From: Pseudomonadota bacterium
Lineage (GTDB): Bacteria; Pseudomonadota; Alphaproteobacteria; Reyranellales; Reyranellaceae
Direction of reading: 5' to 3'
DNA: 64,000 nt
NCBI GenBank assembly: GCA_018240745.1
Contig: JAFEFF010000170.1
Coordinates: 1 to 64,000, forward strand
The notes under the pieces were generated by a model, which saw only the letters and a list, made by a program, of their open reading frames with translations, was not told where the DNA came from and searched no databases. A program made the translations under genes and the position numbers. Below are positions 56,340 to 64,000 of the stretch, one piece after another; the stretch's first letter is position 1, and the number at the start of each line of letters is the position of its first letter.

Positions 56340-57575
56340 CTATACCGCGAGACCCGCCATTGTCCGCCGGCCGCCGATCAAGAGAACTCCGAGCAGCATG
56401 AAATTCAGGAGGTCGAAGGCGAGGGCGACCTGGAAGGCCGGCCGATAGCTCAGGGTCCAGTCGAAGATCGCGCCGCCCATCCAGCCGCCGGCCGCCATGC
56501 CGGCCATGGCGAACAGCATCACCACACCCAGCCGCCAGCCGGCGATGTTCGGTCCGTAGAGCCGGCGCAGGATCAGCGCGTAGCCCTGCACGATCGCGAT
56601 GTAGGGAATGCCGTGGATCACCGCGAGGGTGTAGATGCCGGTGAGGCCCTGCACGAAGACGTAGCCGGTCAGCGACACGACCTGGATCGCCGAGCACAGG
56701 AGGCTGACCTTGAGCGGGCCGATGTGATCGCTGAGCCGGCCCATGGCGAAGGTCGCGCCGACCGCCGACAGCAGGATCAGCGAGATCGCCTCCGAGCCGC
56801 GCGCCGGCGACAGGCCGAGGTCGCCGCAGAACGCGACCATGTGCACGAACGGCACCGCCATCGCCGCGCAGCAGCAGAAACCGGCGGCGGACAGCAGCGC
56901 CATCAGGGACGACGACGGAATCGGCAGGATCGACAGATCCTCCTTCGCCCGCGCCGCTTTCGCCCGCGCCATCGGCGACGGCCGGACATAGAAGGCACAG
57001 AGGAACAGCAGCGTGCCCGCTGTCACGCCGTAGATGACCAGCGACTGGCGCCAGCCATGCTCGGGCAGCAGCCAGCGATAGACCTGCGGCCAGATGAATC
57101 CCGAGATCGCCGGACCGACCGAGATGATCGACACCGCGGTGCTGCGCCGCTTCTCGAACCAGCCCTGGATGTTGTTCATCGCCGGCGTGAAGGTGGCGGC
57201 GTTGCCGAGGAAGCCGAGCGGCAGGGCGTAGCCCAGATAGAGCAGCCATTCGCTGCCGCTCACCGCCAGCCAGCCGCCGGCGAAGATCGACACGCCGGCG
57301 ATCAGCAGCGGCACGCGCGGGCTGGTGCGATCGGCCAGCCAGCCCATGAACACGCCGCCGAGGCCCATGCAGAAGAAGCCCAGCATGTAGGCCGTCGACG
57401 GCACGGCGCGGCGGTCGCCGAACTCGGCGGCGATCTCCTTCAGCCCGACCACCGGCAGATAGATCGCACCACCGCCCAGCCCGATGCAGAACATCGACAG
57501 GAAGGCCAGCCGCCAGGCGTAGGGACTGTCCACGCCCGGGCCCGTGCCCGACGGACGATCGAGCACTGCCGTCAT
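56340..57575 (-). CDS. MFS transporter
   Basis: A 411-residue transporter with twelve predicted membrane helices and the MFS motif-A-like GWLADRTSPRVPLL and, in the second half, GRLSDHIGPLKVSLL. It lies between the arylsulfatase and nitrile hydratase genes and probably carries a substrate or product of the operon, such as a nitrile, amide or acid. It ATGA-overlaps the arylsulfatase. Confidence 0.87.
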   Translation of the reverse strand: MTAVLDRPSGTGPGVDSPYAWRLAFLSMFCIGLGGGAIYLPVVGLKEIAAEFGDRRAVPSTAYMLGFFCMGLGGVFMGWLADRTSPRVPLLIAGVSIFAGGWLAVSGSEWLLYLGYALPLGFLGNAATFTPAMNNIQGWFEKRRSTAVSIISVGPAISGFIWPQVYRWLLPEHGWRQSLVIYGVTAGTLLFLCAFYVRPSPMARAKAARAKEDLSILPIPSSSLMALLSAAGFCCCAAMAVPFVHMVAFCGDLGLSPARGSEAISLILLSAVGATFAMGRLSDHIGPLKVSLLCSAIQVVSLTGYVFVQGLTGIYTLAVIHGIPYIAIVQGYALILRRLYGPNIAGWRLGVVMLFAMAGMAAGGWMGGAIFDWTLSYRPAFQVALAFDLLNFMLLGVLLIGGRRTMAGLAV

Positions 57576-59815
57576 TCGCGCGCCAGCGTGGCGTCGGCCG
57601 CGGCCGCGGCGTCGAGCGCCTGGTCGTCGTCCATCACGACGGTGACCTTGCGCAGCTTGCCGGTGAATTCGAACGGGGCCTCGTAGTGCGACACCGGGCT
57701 GCCGCGATCGCGGCCGATATCGAGGCCGGACCACGAGATGAAGCTGATGAAGCCATGCTGCTCGTCGAAGCCGCCGACCGCCTCGCCGTCGATCAGCAGC
57801 GTTGCGACGTTGCGGCCGTTGTTGCGCCGCATGCGCACGGCCAGCCGACGATTGCCCGGCGCCACCGGCCGGTCGGAGGCGATCACGTGATGCACGCCGC
57901 CGACGTTCATGTCGTAGGTCAGCCGGCCGTCCTTGATGTAGAGCGAGTAGCCGCAGGTCATGTCGCCGTGCGCGATCAGCACGCCCTCGGTCCCCGCCTC
58001 GACCCGCGCGTCGGCCTCGATGGTATAGGTGCGGCTGCGCACATCCGGCGCCACGTCGGTCGGCACATGGCCCATGCCGGCATGGAAGACGAAGCGGTTG
58101 CGCGGCCCATGGAAGCGCTTGGCGTTGTCGGCGAAGCGCGGCGCGAAGCGGTCGTCGAGCGGCAGGACCTGATGCGCCTCGGCCTGGCGCCACCATTCCT
58201 CGATCATCGCCTGCAGCCGCTCCGGCTCCTTGGCGGCGAGGTCGTCGGTCTCGCTGAAGTCCCGGTCGAGATGGAACAGCTCCCACTTGTCCTGCTCGAA
58301 GCTCGAGCCCATGGGATGGAACGCGACCGCCTTCCAGCCGCCCTGCACCAGCCCGCGATGGCCGAACATCTCGAAATACTGCGCCCCCTTCTTCGACGGC
58401 GCCTTGGCGTTGCGGAGGCTGCGCGCGAAGCTGATGCCTTCGATCGGCATCTGCTTGATGCCGTTGATCGTCTTCGGCGGCTTGACGCCGACGACATCGA
58501 GCAGCGTCGGCACGAGGTCCGAGGCGTGACAGAACTGATGGCGCAGCTCGCCGCGCGCCGGCAGGCCCTTCGGCCAGGAGATCACCAGCGGGTCGCGGAT
58601 GCCGCCGCCATGGGTGTTCTGCTTATAGCGGCGCAAGGGCGTGTTGGCCGCCATCGCCCAGCCGAGCGGGAAGTTGGAATGCGTGTCCGGCCCGCCGATA
58701 TCGTCGATGCGCGCGATCTTCTCCTCGATCGGCTCGCGGCGCAGGTTGTACGGGCCCATCGCATTGACCATGCCTAACGGCCCGCCCTCCTGGCTGGCGC
58801 CGTTGTCGGACATGACGATGATCATCGTGTCGTCGAGCTGGCCCGCCTTGTCGAGGAAGTCGACCAGCCGCGCCAGATGCCGGTCGGCATGTTCCAGCAT
58901 CGCCGCATAGGCCGCCTGCAGGCGCGTATAGAGCCGCCGTTCGGGATCGGGCAAATCCGCCCACGGCCGCACCGCGTCGTTGCGCGGCGGCAGTCGGGTG
59001 TTCTCCGGCACGATGCGGGTCTTCTTCTGGCGCGCCAGCCGCCGGTCGCGCTCGTCGTCCCAGCCATTGGCGAACAGCGCGTCGTATTTGGCGATCAGGT
59101 CCTTCGGCGCCTGGTGCGGGGCATGGCAGGCGCCGAGCGCCACCCAGGTCAGCCACGGGATCTCCGGATCGTCGGCGACATGATCGGCGAGGTAGCGGAT
59201 CGCCTGATCGACCAGGTCGGCCGTCAGGTGATAGCCGGTCTCGTACGTGCCCGGCGGATCGATCGGCGTGTTGTCGCGCACCAGCTCGGGCGAATACTGG
59301 TCGGTCTCGGCATCGAGGAAGCCGTAGAAGCGATCGAAGCCGCGGCCCAGCGGCCAGCCGTCGAACGGCCCGGTCGCGCCCGATTCGGTGAGCGGCGTGA
59401 CGTGCCACTTGCCCAGCATGTAGTTGCGATAGCCGTGCGGCCGCAGCATCTCGGCCAGCGTCCCGGCCTCTTTCGCGATCTTGCCGCGATAGCCGGGGTA
59501 GCCCGAATCGAAATTGGCGAGGCAGCCGACGCCGACCGAATGATGGTTGCGGCCTGTCAGCAGGGCGGCCCGCGTGGTCGAGCACATCGCCGTCGTATGG
59601 AAGCCGGTGTAGCGCAGGCCGCGCTGCGCGATCGCGTCGATGGTCGGCGTCGAGATCGGCGAGCCGTAGCAGCCGAAATCGGAGAAGCCGACATCGTCGA
59701 ACAGCACGAGAAGGATGTTGGGCGCGCCCTTGCCCTTCGATCCGGTTGGCCGCTTGGGCGCCATCGGCCAATACGGCTGGGACTCGCCCACCGTCTTTCC
59801 GATTCTGGCCGCCAT
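57572..59815 (-). CDS. Arylsulfatase (type I, formylglycine)
   Basis: A 747-residue sulfatase with metal residues in LVLFDDVG (Asp40, Asp41), the formylglycine site CSTTRAALLTGR (Cys78; a Cys-x-x-x-Arg form), GKWHV and SDNGASQEGG. The C-terminal extension (about 540-747) resembles a jelly-roll tail. ATG 59815 has GGGAGGAA upstream. There is no export signal, so it appears cytoplasmic. It opens the nitrile operon and would cut a sulfate ester. Confidence 0.88.
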   Translation of the reverse strand: MAARIGKTVGESQPYWPMAPKRPTGSKGKGAPNILLVLFDDVGFSDFGCYGSPISTPTIDAIAQRGLRYTGFHTTAMCSTTRAALLTGRNHHSVGVGCLANFDSGYPGYRGKIAKEAGTLAEMLRPHGYRNYMLGKWHVTPLTESGATGPFDGWPLGRGFDRFYGFLDAETDQYSPELVRDNTPIDPPGTYETGYHLTADLVDQAIRYLADHVADDPEIPWLTWVALGACHAPHQAPKDLIAKYDALFANGWDDERDRRLARQKKTRIVPENTRLPPRNDAVRPWADLPDPERRLYTRLQAAYAAMLEHADRHLARLVDFLDKAGQLDDTMIIVMSDNGASQEGGPLGMVNAMGPYNLRREPIEEKIARIDDIGGPDTHSNFPLGWAMAANTPLRRYKQNTHGGGIRDPLVISWPKGLPARGELRHQFCHASDLVPTLLDVVGVKPPKTINGIKQMPIEGISFARSLRNAKAPSKKGAQYFEMFGHRGLVQGGWKAVAFHPMGSSFEQDKWELFHLDRDFSETDDLAAKEPERLQAMIEEWWRQAEAHQVLPLDDRFAPRFADNAKRFHGPRNRFVFHAGMGHVPTDVAPDVRSRTYTIEADARVEAGTEGVLIAHGDMTCGYSLYIKDGRLTYDMNVGGVHHVIASDRPVAPGNRRLAVRMRRNNGRNVATLLIDGEAVGGFDEQHGFISFISWSGLDIGRDRGSPVSHYEAPFEFTGKLRKVTVVMDDDQALDAAAAADATLARE

Positions 59816-60237
59816 TCTCAATTCCTCCCTTTGCGGACTGTTCTAGCGCAGGTTTCCTTCAACAGGGGTAGCGCACTAGCGCCAACAGCGCTAACTCGCC
59901 GCCCTGCCACGACTGCCAAGCAGGTTGGCAGTGCTCCGATGCAAGCGGGCCAACGTTTTCGGCGCTTTCTGCCATTCTGCCCGGCCCCCTCCCCCGGGAC
60001 GAAGCGTTTAGTGCCAACCGCCGAGCGAGCGCAGGGCGAAAAGGCGTGCGGAGCATGAGGCGAAGCATCGTCACCGTTTCACCCTGCACCATTCGCGCGC
60101 CGAACACCTAATATGGGCAATGGCCGCTCAATTCCGTCAGAGGATTCGGGCAGTGGAACCGGGCCATTGCCCATAATGAGACTTCGCCACGAGCACTTAC
60201 CCACAGCCTTTCAGTCGTCGTCGAGCTAGCATCGGCC
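59816..60237. promoter_or_regulatory. Intergenic control region with several palindromes
   Basis: No gene is seen in this 422-bp gap. It holds a TAGCGC cluster (59844, 59869, 59877, inverted GCGCTA at 59888), a hairpin ACTGCCAA/TTGGCAGT (59912-59932) and a 14-bp inverted repeat TATGGGCAATGGCC / GGCCATTGCCCATA (60112-60125 and 60162-60175). It must contain divergent promoters for the arylsulfatase operon and the alpha/beta hydrolase. Confidence 0.55.
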
Positions 60238-61002
60238 ATGGCTCAGTTCACTTCCGACGGCTTGGCCCTCGCCTATGACGCGTTCGGTCCCCAGGACGCC
60301 CGCAAGGCGGTCGTGCTGCTGCACGGCTTCTCCGCCAACAAGTACGAGAACTGGAAACGCATGGGCTGGTATGACGCCATCGCCGCCAAGGGCATGCGCG
60401 GGCTGGCGCTCGACCATCGCGGGCATGGCGAGAGCGCCAAGCCGCACGAGCCGGAGAAGTATGACCGCAAGGCGATGGCCGGCGATGTCTTCGCCCTGAT
60501 GGATCACGCCGGCCTCGAGCGCGCACACCTGATCGGCTTCTCGATGGGCTCGCAGATCGCGCTGACCGCTGCTTTGCAGGATGGCGGCCGTATCGACCAT
60601 CTGGTGGTGAGCGGCGTCGGCGGCCGCATCTTCGAGCCGCCGCGCGATCCCGACGGCATGGCCAAGGCGATGGAAGCGGCGACGCCGGACGAGATATCGG
60701 ATCCGATGCTGAAGAGCTTCCGCCACTTCGCCGACGAGCAGAAGGAGGATCGGCTGGCGCTGGCCGCCTGCTCGCGCGGGCCCCGCACGCCGTTCACGCC
60801 GGACATGCTGATGGGGATTCGCCGGCCGACCCTGGTGATCGCCGGCATGCGCGACCAGCTCGCCGGCCCGCCGCAGGGCCTCGCCGACGCCATCCCCGGC
60901 GCCAAGGCGGTGACCGTGCCGGGCTGCGACCACTTCTCCCTGATCAGCCACGGCCTGTTCAAGGCGAGCGTGTTCGACTTCTTCGACGGTTGGCTCGAGT
61001 AG
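60238..61002 (+). CDS. Alpha/beta hydrolase
   Basis: A 254-residue hydrolase with oxyanion segment VVLLHGFSANKYENW, nucleophile elbow GFSMGS (Ser102), GLALDHRGHGES and a catalytic histidine in GCDHFSL. It starts the plus-strand unit with the Tag-like gene (three-base gap). The substrate is unknown; lactonase and esterase are typical. Confidence 0.87.
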   Translation: MAQFTSDGLALAYDAFGPQDARKAVVLLHGFSANKYENWKRMGWYDAIAAKGMRGLALDHRGHGESAKPHEPEKYDRKAMAGDVFALMDHAGLERAHLIGFSMGSQIALTAALQDGGRIDHLVVSGVGGRIFEPPRDPDGMAKAMEAATPDEISDPMLKSFRHFADEQKEDRLALAACSRGPRTPFTPDMLMGIRRPTLVIAGMRDQLAGPPQGLADAIPGAKAVTVPGCDHFSLISHGLFKASVFDFFDGWLE

Positions 61003-61004
61003 CC

Positions 61005-61721
61005 ATGGCCAAGGTCTCTTTCAAGTCGATCCGCGAGCGCGCGGCCAAGCGCAAGGGCGGCGACAAGGTGCTGGCGAGCCTGATGCCGAACAAGCCGAAC
61101 AACAAGGCGCTGGCGAAGCTGACCGACGATCGGGTCCTGTCGGAGATGGCGGCGCGCATCTTCTCGGCCGGCTTCGTGTGGGACGTGATCGACAAGAAGT
61201 GGCCGGGCTTCGAGGAGGCGTTCCTCGGCTTCAATCCCAAGCGGCTGTTGTTCCAGCCGGCCGAGTACTGGGAGAAGCTGGTGGCGGATACGCGCATCGT
61301 CCGCCACCCCGGCAAGATCAAGGCGGTGCGCGAGAACGCGAAGTTCGTCATCCAGATCGCCGCCGAGCACGGCAGTTTCGGCAAATTCCTTGCCGCCTGG
61401 CCGGCCGATGACCAGGTCGGCTTGCTCGACCTGCTGGCCAAGCGCGGCTCGCGGCTGGGCGGCTTCAGCGGCCAGTACTTCCTGCGCTTCCTCGGATGGG
61501 ATGCGTTCGTGCTGTCCGGCGACGTCCTGCTCTGCCTGCGCGATGCCGGCGTGCCGATCGGCAGCGGGACGTCGAAAAAGGACCTCCGGCTCGCCCAGGC
61601 GCAGTTCAACGCCTGGGCGAAGGAGAGCGGCCTGCCGATCACTCACATCTCGCGCACCTGCGCCCTGTCGATCGGCACCAACCACGACGTCGCGCGGCTG
61701 AAGGAGATCATGCAGCTATAA
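61005..61721 (+). CDS. DNA-3-methyladenine glycosylase I family protein, divergent
   Basis: A 238-residue protein with the Tag-like segments FSAGFVWDVIDKKWPGFEEAFLGFNP, NAKFVIQIAAEHGSF and LSGDVLLCLRD. The N-terminal Cys of classical Tag's zinc site is absent, so the zinc snap may be lost. It probably excises alkylated bases from DNA but could have another base specificity. It is co-transcribed with the alpha/beta hydrolase. Confidence 0.75.
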   Translation: MAKVSFKSIRERAAKRKGGDKVLASLMPNKPNNKALAKLTDDRVLSEMAARIFSAGFVWDVIDKKWPGFEEAFLGFNPKRLLFQPAEYWEKLVADTRIVRHPGKIKAVRENAKFVIQIAAEHGSFGKFLAAWPADDQVGLLDLLAKRGSRLGGFSGQYFLRFLGWDAFVLSGDVLLCLRDAGVPIGSGTSKKDLRLAQAQFNAWAKESGLPITHISRTCALSIGTNHDVARLKEIMQL

Positions 61722-61726
61722 TCTCC

Positions 61727-61850
61727 GTCACCCCGAGCGAAGCCGAGGGGCCTCTCCTTCGCGACCGGCGTGACATGAACAGGTCCCTCCACTACGCCTC
61801 GCTGCGCTCGGCAAAGCGCGGGGGTTACCCCGCGCGAGTCGGGATGACGG
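61727..61850. repeat. Interspersed repeat (GTCACCCCG...GGGATGAC family), copy 3
   Basis: The repeat opens GTCACCCCGAGCGAAGCCGAGG and closes GAGTCGGGATGACGGG. It carries the inner CCTCTCCTTCGC and GGTCCCTCCACTACGCC segments seen in the other two copies, plus a 15-bp insert (GCGCGGGGGTTACCC). It sits between the Tag-like gene and the racemase gene. Confidence 0.7.
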
Positions 61851-61858
61851 GAAACGTT

Positions 61859-62602
61859 ATGACTGAAATCCTTCTCATCAATCCGAACACGACGAAGTCG
61901 ATCACCGACCTCGTTCTCGAGACCGCGAAGACCTTCGCCTCCAAGGGCACCAACCTGCGCGCGGTGTCGGGTGCGTTTGGGCCGCGCTACATCGCCTCGC
62001 GCGTGGGCTATGCGATCGCGATCCATGCGGCGGTCGATGCCTTCGCCAACGACAAGGGCCCCAAGGACGCCGTCGTGCTGGCCTGTTTCGGCGATCCCGG
62101 TCTCGCGGCGCTGAAGGAGATCAGCCCGGTGCCGGTGGTTGGCATGGCCGACGCCTCGATTCTGCAGGCCTGTGCGCTGGGCGGCCGGTTCTCGATCGTC
62201 ACCGGCGGCGAGCGCTGGCAGTCGATGCTGGAGGAGTTCGTCGCCGGCATGGGCCTGTCGTCGCGGCTCGCCTCGGTGCGCACCGTCGCGCCGACCGGCG
62301 CCGACATCGCGCGCAACCCGAAGGCGGCCATGGCGCTGCTGGCCAAGGGCTGCCAGGCCTGCGTGACGGAAGATCGCGCCGACGTGGTGATCCTGGGGGG
62401 TGCCGGATTGGCCGGGCTTGCCGCCAGGCTCGCGCGCAAGGTCGACGTGCCGCTGCTCGACGGCGTCGCCTGCGCGATCTCGACGGCCGAGGGCCTCGCC
62501 GCGCAGAAGCCGGAGAAGGCGCGCAGCGGGCGCCTGTCGAGGACGGCGCCGGTCGAGAGCGTCGGCTTGAGCCCTGCCCTCGCCCGGCTGCTCGGCCGTT
62601 AG
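61859..62602 (+). CDS. Asp/Glu/hydantoin racemase family protein
   Basis: A 247-residue cofactor-independent racemase. The two catalytic cysteines are Cys76 in LACFGDP and Cys205 in GVACAIS. The opening ILLINPNTTKSITDLV is the hydantoin/aspartate racemase signature. A ribosome site is weak because the repeat adjoins. It may interconvert hydantoin or amino-acid enantiomers, possibly linked with the dihydropyrimidinase elsewhere in the window. Confidence 0.85.
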   Translation: MTEILLINPNTTKSITDLVLETAKTFASKGTNLRAVSGAFGPRYIASRVGYAIAIHAAVDAFANDKGPKDAVVLACFGDPGLAALKEISPVPVVGMADASILQACALGGRFSIVTGGERWQSMLEEFVAGMGLSSRLASVRTVAPTGADIARNPKAAMALLAKGCQACVTEDRADVVILGGAGLAGLAARLARKVDVPLLDGVACAISTAEGLAAQKPEKARSGRLSRTAPVESVGLSPALARLLGR

Positions 62603-62617
62603 GTTGTTGTGCTGGGC

Positions 62618-62646
62618 GGGCGAGCCGGAGGCTCGCGGTCCGGGAG
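62618..62646. repeat. Half-arm relative of the 34713-34769 repeat
   Basis: GCGAGCCGGAGGCTCGCGGTCC here parallels the right arm GCGAGCTGGAAGCTCGCGGTCC near 34747, differing by two bases. Only one arm is present between the convergent racemase and RIC genes. It holds its own short hairpin (GCGAGCC/GGCTCGC). Confidence 0.5.
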
Positions 62647-62653
62647 AATATGA

Positions 62654-63361
62654 TCAGACGCGGCTGCAGAGCCTTCCGTCGAAGCCGGCACCGCTCTCGA
62701 CGGCCGAGAACCTCGGGAACAGGACATTGTTCTCGAGATGAATGTGCTCCATCAGATCGTCCGTCAGCTTGGCGAGGCCGGCGTAGAGAGCCTGCCAGGT
62801 CCGGCACGCGTCGGCCGGCGCGGTGATCTCGTTGGTAAGCGCCGCAAGCTCGCGCAGATGCTCGCCATGACCGTCGTGCTCGTGGCGCATGCGGGCGATC
62901 GGCATGTCGAGCCCGGCGGCCACCGACTGCTTCATGGCCGGGAACAGGATCAGCTCCTCCTTCGCCATGTGCTGATGCAGCTCCATGGACATGCGCTCCA
63001 GCAGGTCGGCCAGCCCGCGCGGCGCATCGTCCCGCTTGGCGTGGACCTTCTCGACCGTGCGGGCGAGCCGGATCAGCTCGGGCAGCTCGCGGCGATGGGT
63101 GTCGTGGTAACGGGAGAGGATGTGATCGACCAGCGCCGCCGAGTCCTGCGGCGTGGCCGACGGCGCAGCGCTATCGAGCGCGGCCAACGCGCGCTCCACG
63201 GCGGCGGGGTCGATCCCGCGCTCGCGCGCCGAGTCGGCCAGCGCCACGTTGCCCTTGCAGCAGAAATCCATGCCGAAGCGGCGGAACACGGCGGTCGCCC
63301 CCGGCAGCCTGGCGGCGATCTCGCCGACGGTGGCGCCGCTGGCCATCAATTCGTTCGTCAT
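62654..63361 (-). CDS. Iron-sulfur cluster repair di-iron protein (RIC/YtfE/ScdA)
   Basis: A 235-residue protein with the ScdA N-terminal domain (FGMDFCCKGN, Cys34-Cys35) and a hemerythrin-like bundle with iron-ligand histidines in DHILSRYHDTHR, ELHQHMAKEE, MRHEHDGHGEH and EHIHLENNVLFPR. It repairs clusters damaged by NO or peroxide. AGGAGAAGC precedes ATG 63361. The gene is ATGA-coupled to the truncated haemoglobin. Confidence 0.9.
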   Translation of the reverse strand: MTNELMASGATVGEIAARLPGATAVFRRFGMDFCCKGNVALADSARERGIDPAAVERALAALDSAAPSATPQDSAALVDHILSRYHDTHRRELPELIRLARTVEKVHAKRDDAPRGLADLLERMSMELHQHMAKEELILFPAMKQSVAAGLDMPIARMRHEHDGHGEHLRELAALTNEITAPADACRTWQALYAGLAKLTDDLMEHIHLENNVLFPRFSAVESGAGFDGRLCSRV

Positions 63362-63798
63362 GACGCTTCTCCTCGATGAAACCGTTCGCCCATGCGCAGC
63401 CGCGCGCCGGCCTGCAGGGCGACGCCGAGCTCCAGGCTCTGGGCGATCCGCCGGGCACGCTCGATGAAATGCTCCGCCGCGACCGGCGGACAGAGCTCGG
63501 CAGCGGTCTCCTCGAACAGCGCCAGCCAGCGGTCGAAGTGCTTGGCGTCGATCGGCAGCGGGATGTGCTTCATCATCGGGTTGCCGTGGTAGGTGCCCGA
63601 CATGGTCGCGACCGAAGACCAGAAGCTGCACATGCGTGCGAGGTGATGGTCCCAGTCCTCGACCCTGGAGTCGAACACCGGCCCCAGGATCGCGTCGGCC
63701 CGCGCCTTGTCGTAGAAGCGGTGAACCAGGCGCTCGATCATCGGCTCGTCGATGCCGGTCCGGGCGACGATGTCCGCATGCGTCAAAGAGGTATTCAT
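63358..63798 (-). CDS. Group III truncated haemoglobin
   Basis: A 146-residue globin of the 2-on-2 type. The proximal histidine lies in AKHFDRWLALFEE, with the group III FYDKARADAILGPVF and FWSSVATMSGTYHGNPM segments. ATG 63798 is used, and an upstream in-frame ATG at 63807 (MGSMN) is possible. It likely detoxifies NO. It is the first gene of the NO-stress unit, divergent from the Rrf2 regulator. Confidence 0.85.
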   Translation of the reverse strand: MNTSLTHADIVARTGIDEPMIERLVHRFYDKARADAILGPVFDSRVEDWDHHLARMCSFWSSVATMSGTYHGNPMMKHIPLPIDAKHFDRWLALFEETAAELCPPVAAEHFIERARRIAQSLELGVALQAGARLRMGERFHRGEAS

Positions 63799-63823
63799 GC
63801 TACCCATTTGATCTCTGCTAAGT

Positions 63824-63838
63824 GGTATTTCCAATACC
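63824..63838. promoter_or_regulatory. Palindrome, possible NsrR/Rrf2 operator
   Basis: GGTATTTCCAATACC is a perfect palindrome with a three-base centre (arms GGTATT/AATACC) located between the divergent haemoglobin and Rrf2 genes. Rrf2/NsrR repressors bind similar-sized AT-containing palindromes, so autoregulation and control of the haemoglobin-RIC unit is a fair inference. Confidence 0.6.
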
Positions 63839-63856
63839 TATTTGGACCGAGCGACA

Positions 63857-64000
63857 ATGCGCCTCACGAGCTACACCGACTTCGGACTGCGCGCGCTGAT
63901 GCGGCTGGCCGGCGAGCCCGACCGCTCCTTCACCACCGATGAGATCGCCGGCGAGTTCGAGATCTCGCGCAACCACCTGATCAAGGTGGTGCGCGGGCTG
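63857..64000 (+). CDS. Rrf2 family regulator, NsrR-like (partial, cut by window end)
   Basis: The 48 codons present begin MRLTSYTDFGLRALMRLAGEP, followed by EIAGEFEISRNHLIKVVRGL, the winged-helix of Rrf2 proteins. The LTSYTDFGLRALMRLA form is the NsrR-type opening. The cluster-binding cysteines lie past the right edge. It probably senses NO through an iron-sulfur cluster and controls the adjoining haemoglobin and RIC genes. Confidence 0.85.
   Translation, partial: MRLTSYTDFGLRALMRLAGEPDRSFTTDEIAGEFEISRNHLIKVVRGL

Overview
The window reads as a chromosomal segment of a GC-rich soil or plant-associated alphaproteobacterium. Evidence is the high GC, dense mostly co-directional operons, many ABC importers, Tat signals on solute-binding proteins and an NsrR/Rrf2-type regulator. 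Reyranella-like or other Hyphomicrobiales/Rhodospirillales lineages fit best, but this is inference because no rRNA or other marker gene is present. I saw no tRNA, rRNA, CRISPR array, transposase or phage gene.

Layout. 0.2-5.3 kb (minus): a PotABCD-like importer with a DadA/PuuB-type amine oxidase. 5.4-10.9 kb: small exported or low-complexity proteins, an NMT1-type binding protein, DoxX, a tandem pair of Lin0512 proteins and a GST. 10.97-12.56 kb (minus): a UGSC-family selenoprotein read through an in-frame TGA, plus a conserved partner gene. 12.9-18.8 kb: a luciferase-like monooxygenase, gamma-glutamyltransferase, a Tat serine hydrolase and an AT-richer sulfatase-like membrane transferase that looks acquired. 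18.8-23.5 kb: a CBS-domain protein, a PaoABC-like molybdenum oxidase and a small EthD/ABM-like protein. 23.6-29.1 kb: a complete Dpp/Opp-type importer. 29.1-30.3 kb: a class III nucleotide cyclase. 30.4-34.7 kb: a CUT1 sugar importer.

34.8-44.5 kb (minus) is a tightly overlapped ten-gene nucleoside operon. It runs from a BMP-type nucleoside importer through cytidine deaminase, purine nucleoside phosphorylase, thymidine phosphorylase, a PhyH-type dioxygenase and adenosine deaminase to a secreted class C acid phosphatase. The logic is nucleotide dephosphorylation outside the membrane, nucleoside uptake, then deamination and phosphorolysis inside. A dihydropyrimidinase gene diverges from it.

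46.0-52.1 kb holds a long inverted repeat, an acyl-CoA dehydrogenase remnant, a large fusion of ferredoxin, HcnB-like and HcnC-like modules divergent from a DapA-family gene (together suggestive of D-hydroxyproline-type catabolism), and a polar amino-acid ABC permease and binding protein. 52.3-59.8 kb (minus) has a second luciferase-like gene and an operon of arylsulfatase, MFS transporter, Co-type nitrile hydratase alpha and beta, and amidase (nitrile to amide to acid). 60.2-62.6 kb: alpha/beta hydrolase, Tag-like glycosylase, Asp/Glu/hydantoin racemase. 62.65-64.0 kb is a nitric-oxide or iron-sulfur stress locus: RIC/YtfE repair protein, group III truncated haemoglobin and a divergent Rrf2/NsrR regulator with a palindrome between them.

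Interspersed inverted repeats of at least three families punctuate gene ends. Most start sites were chosen from visible Shine-Dalgarno sequences and overlaps.
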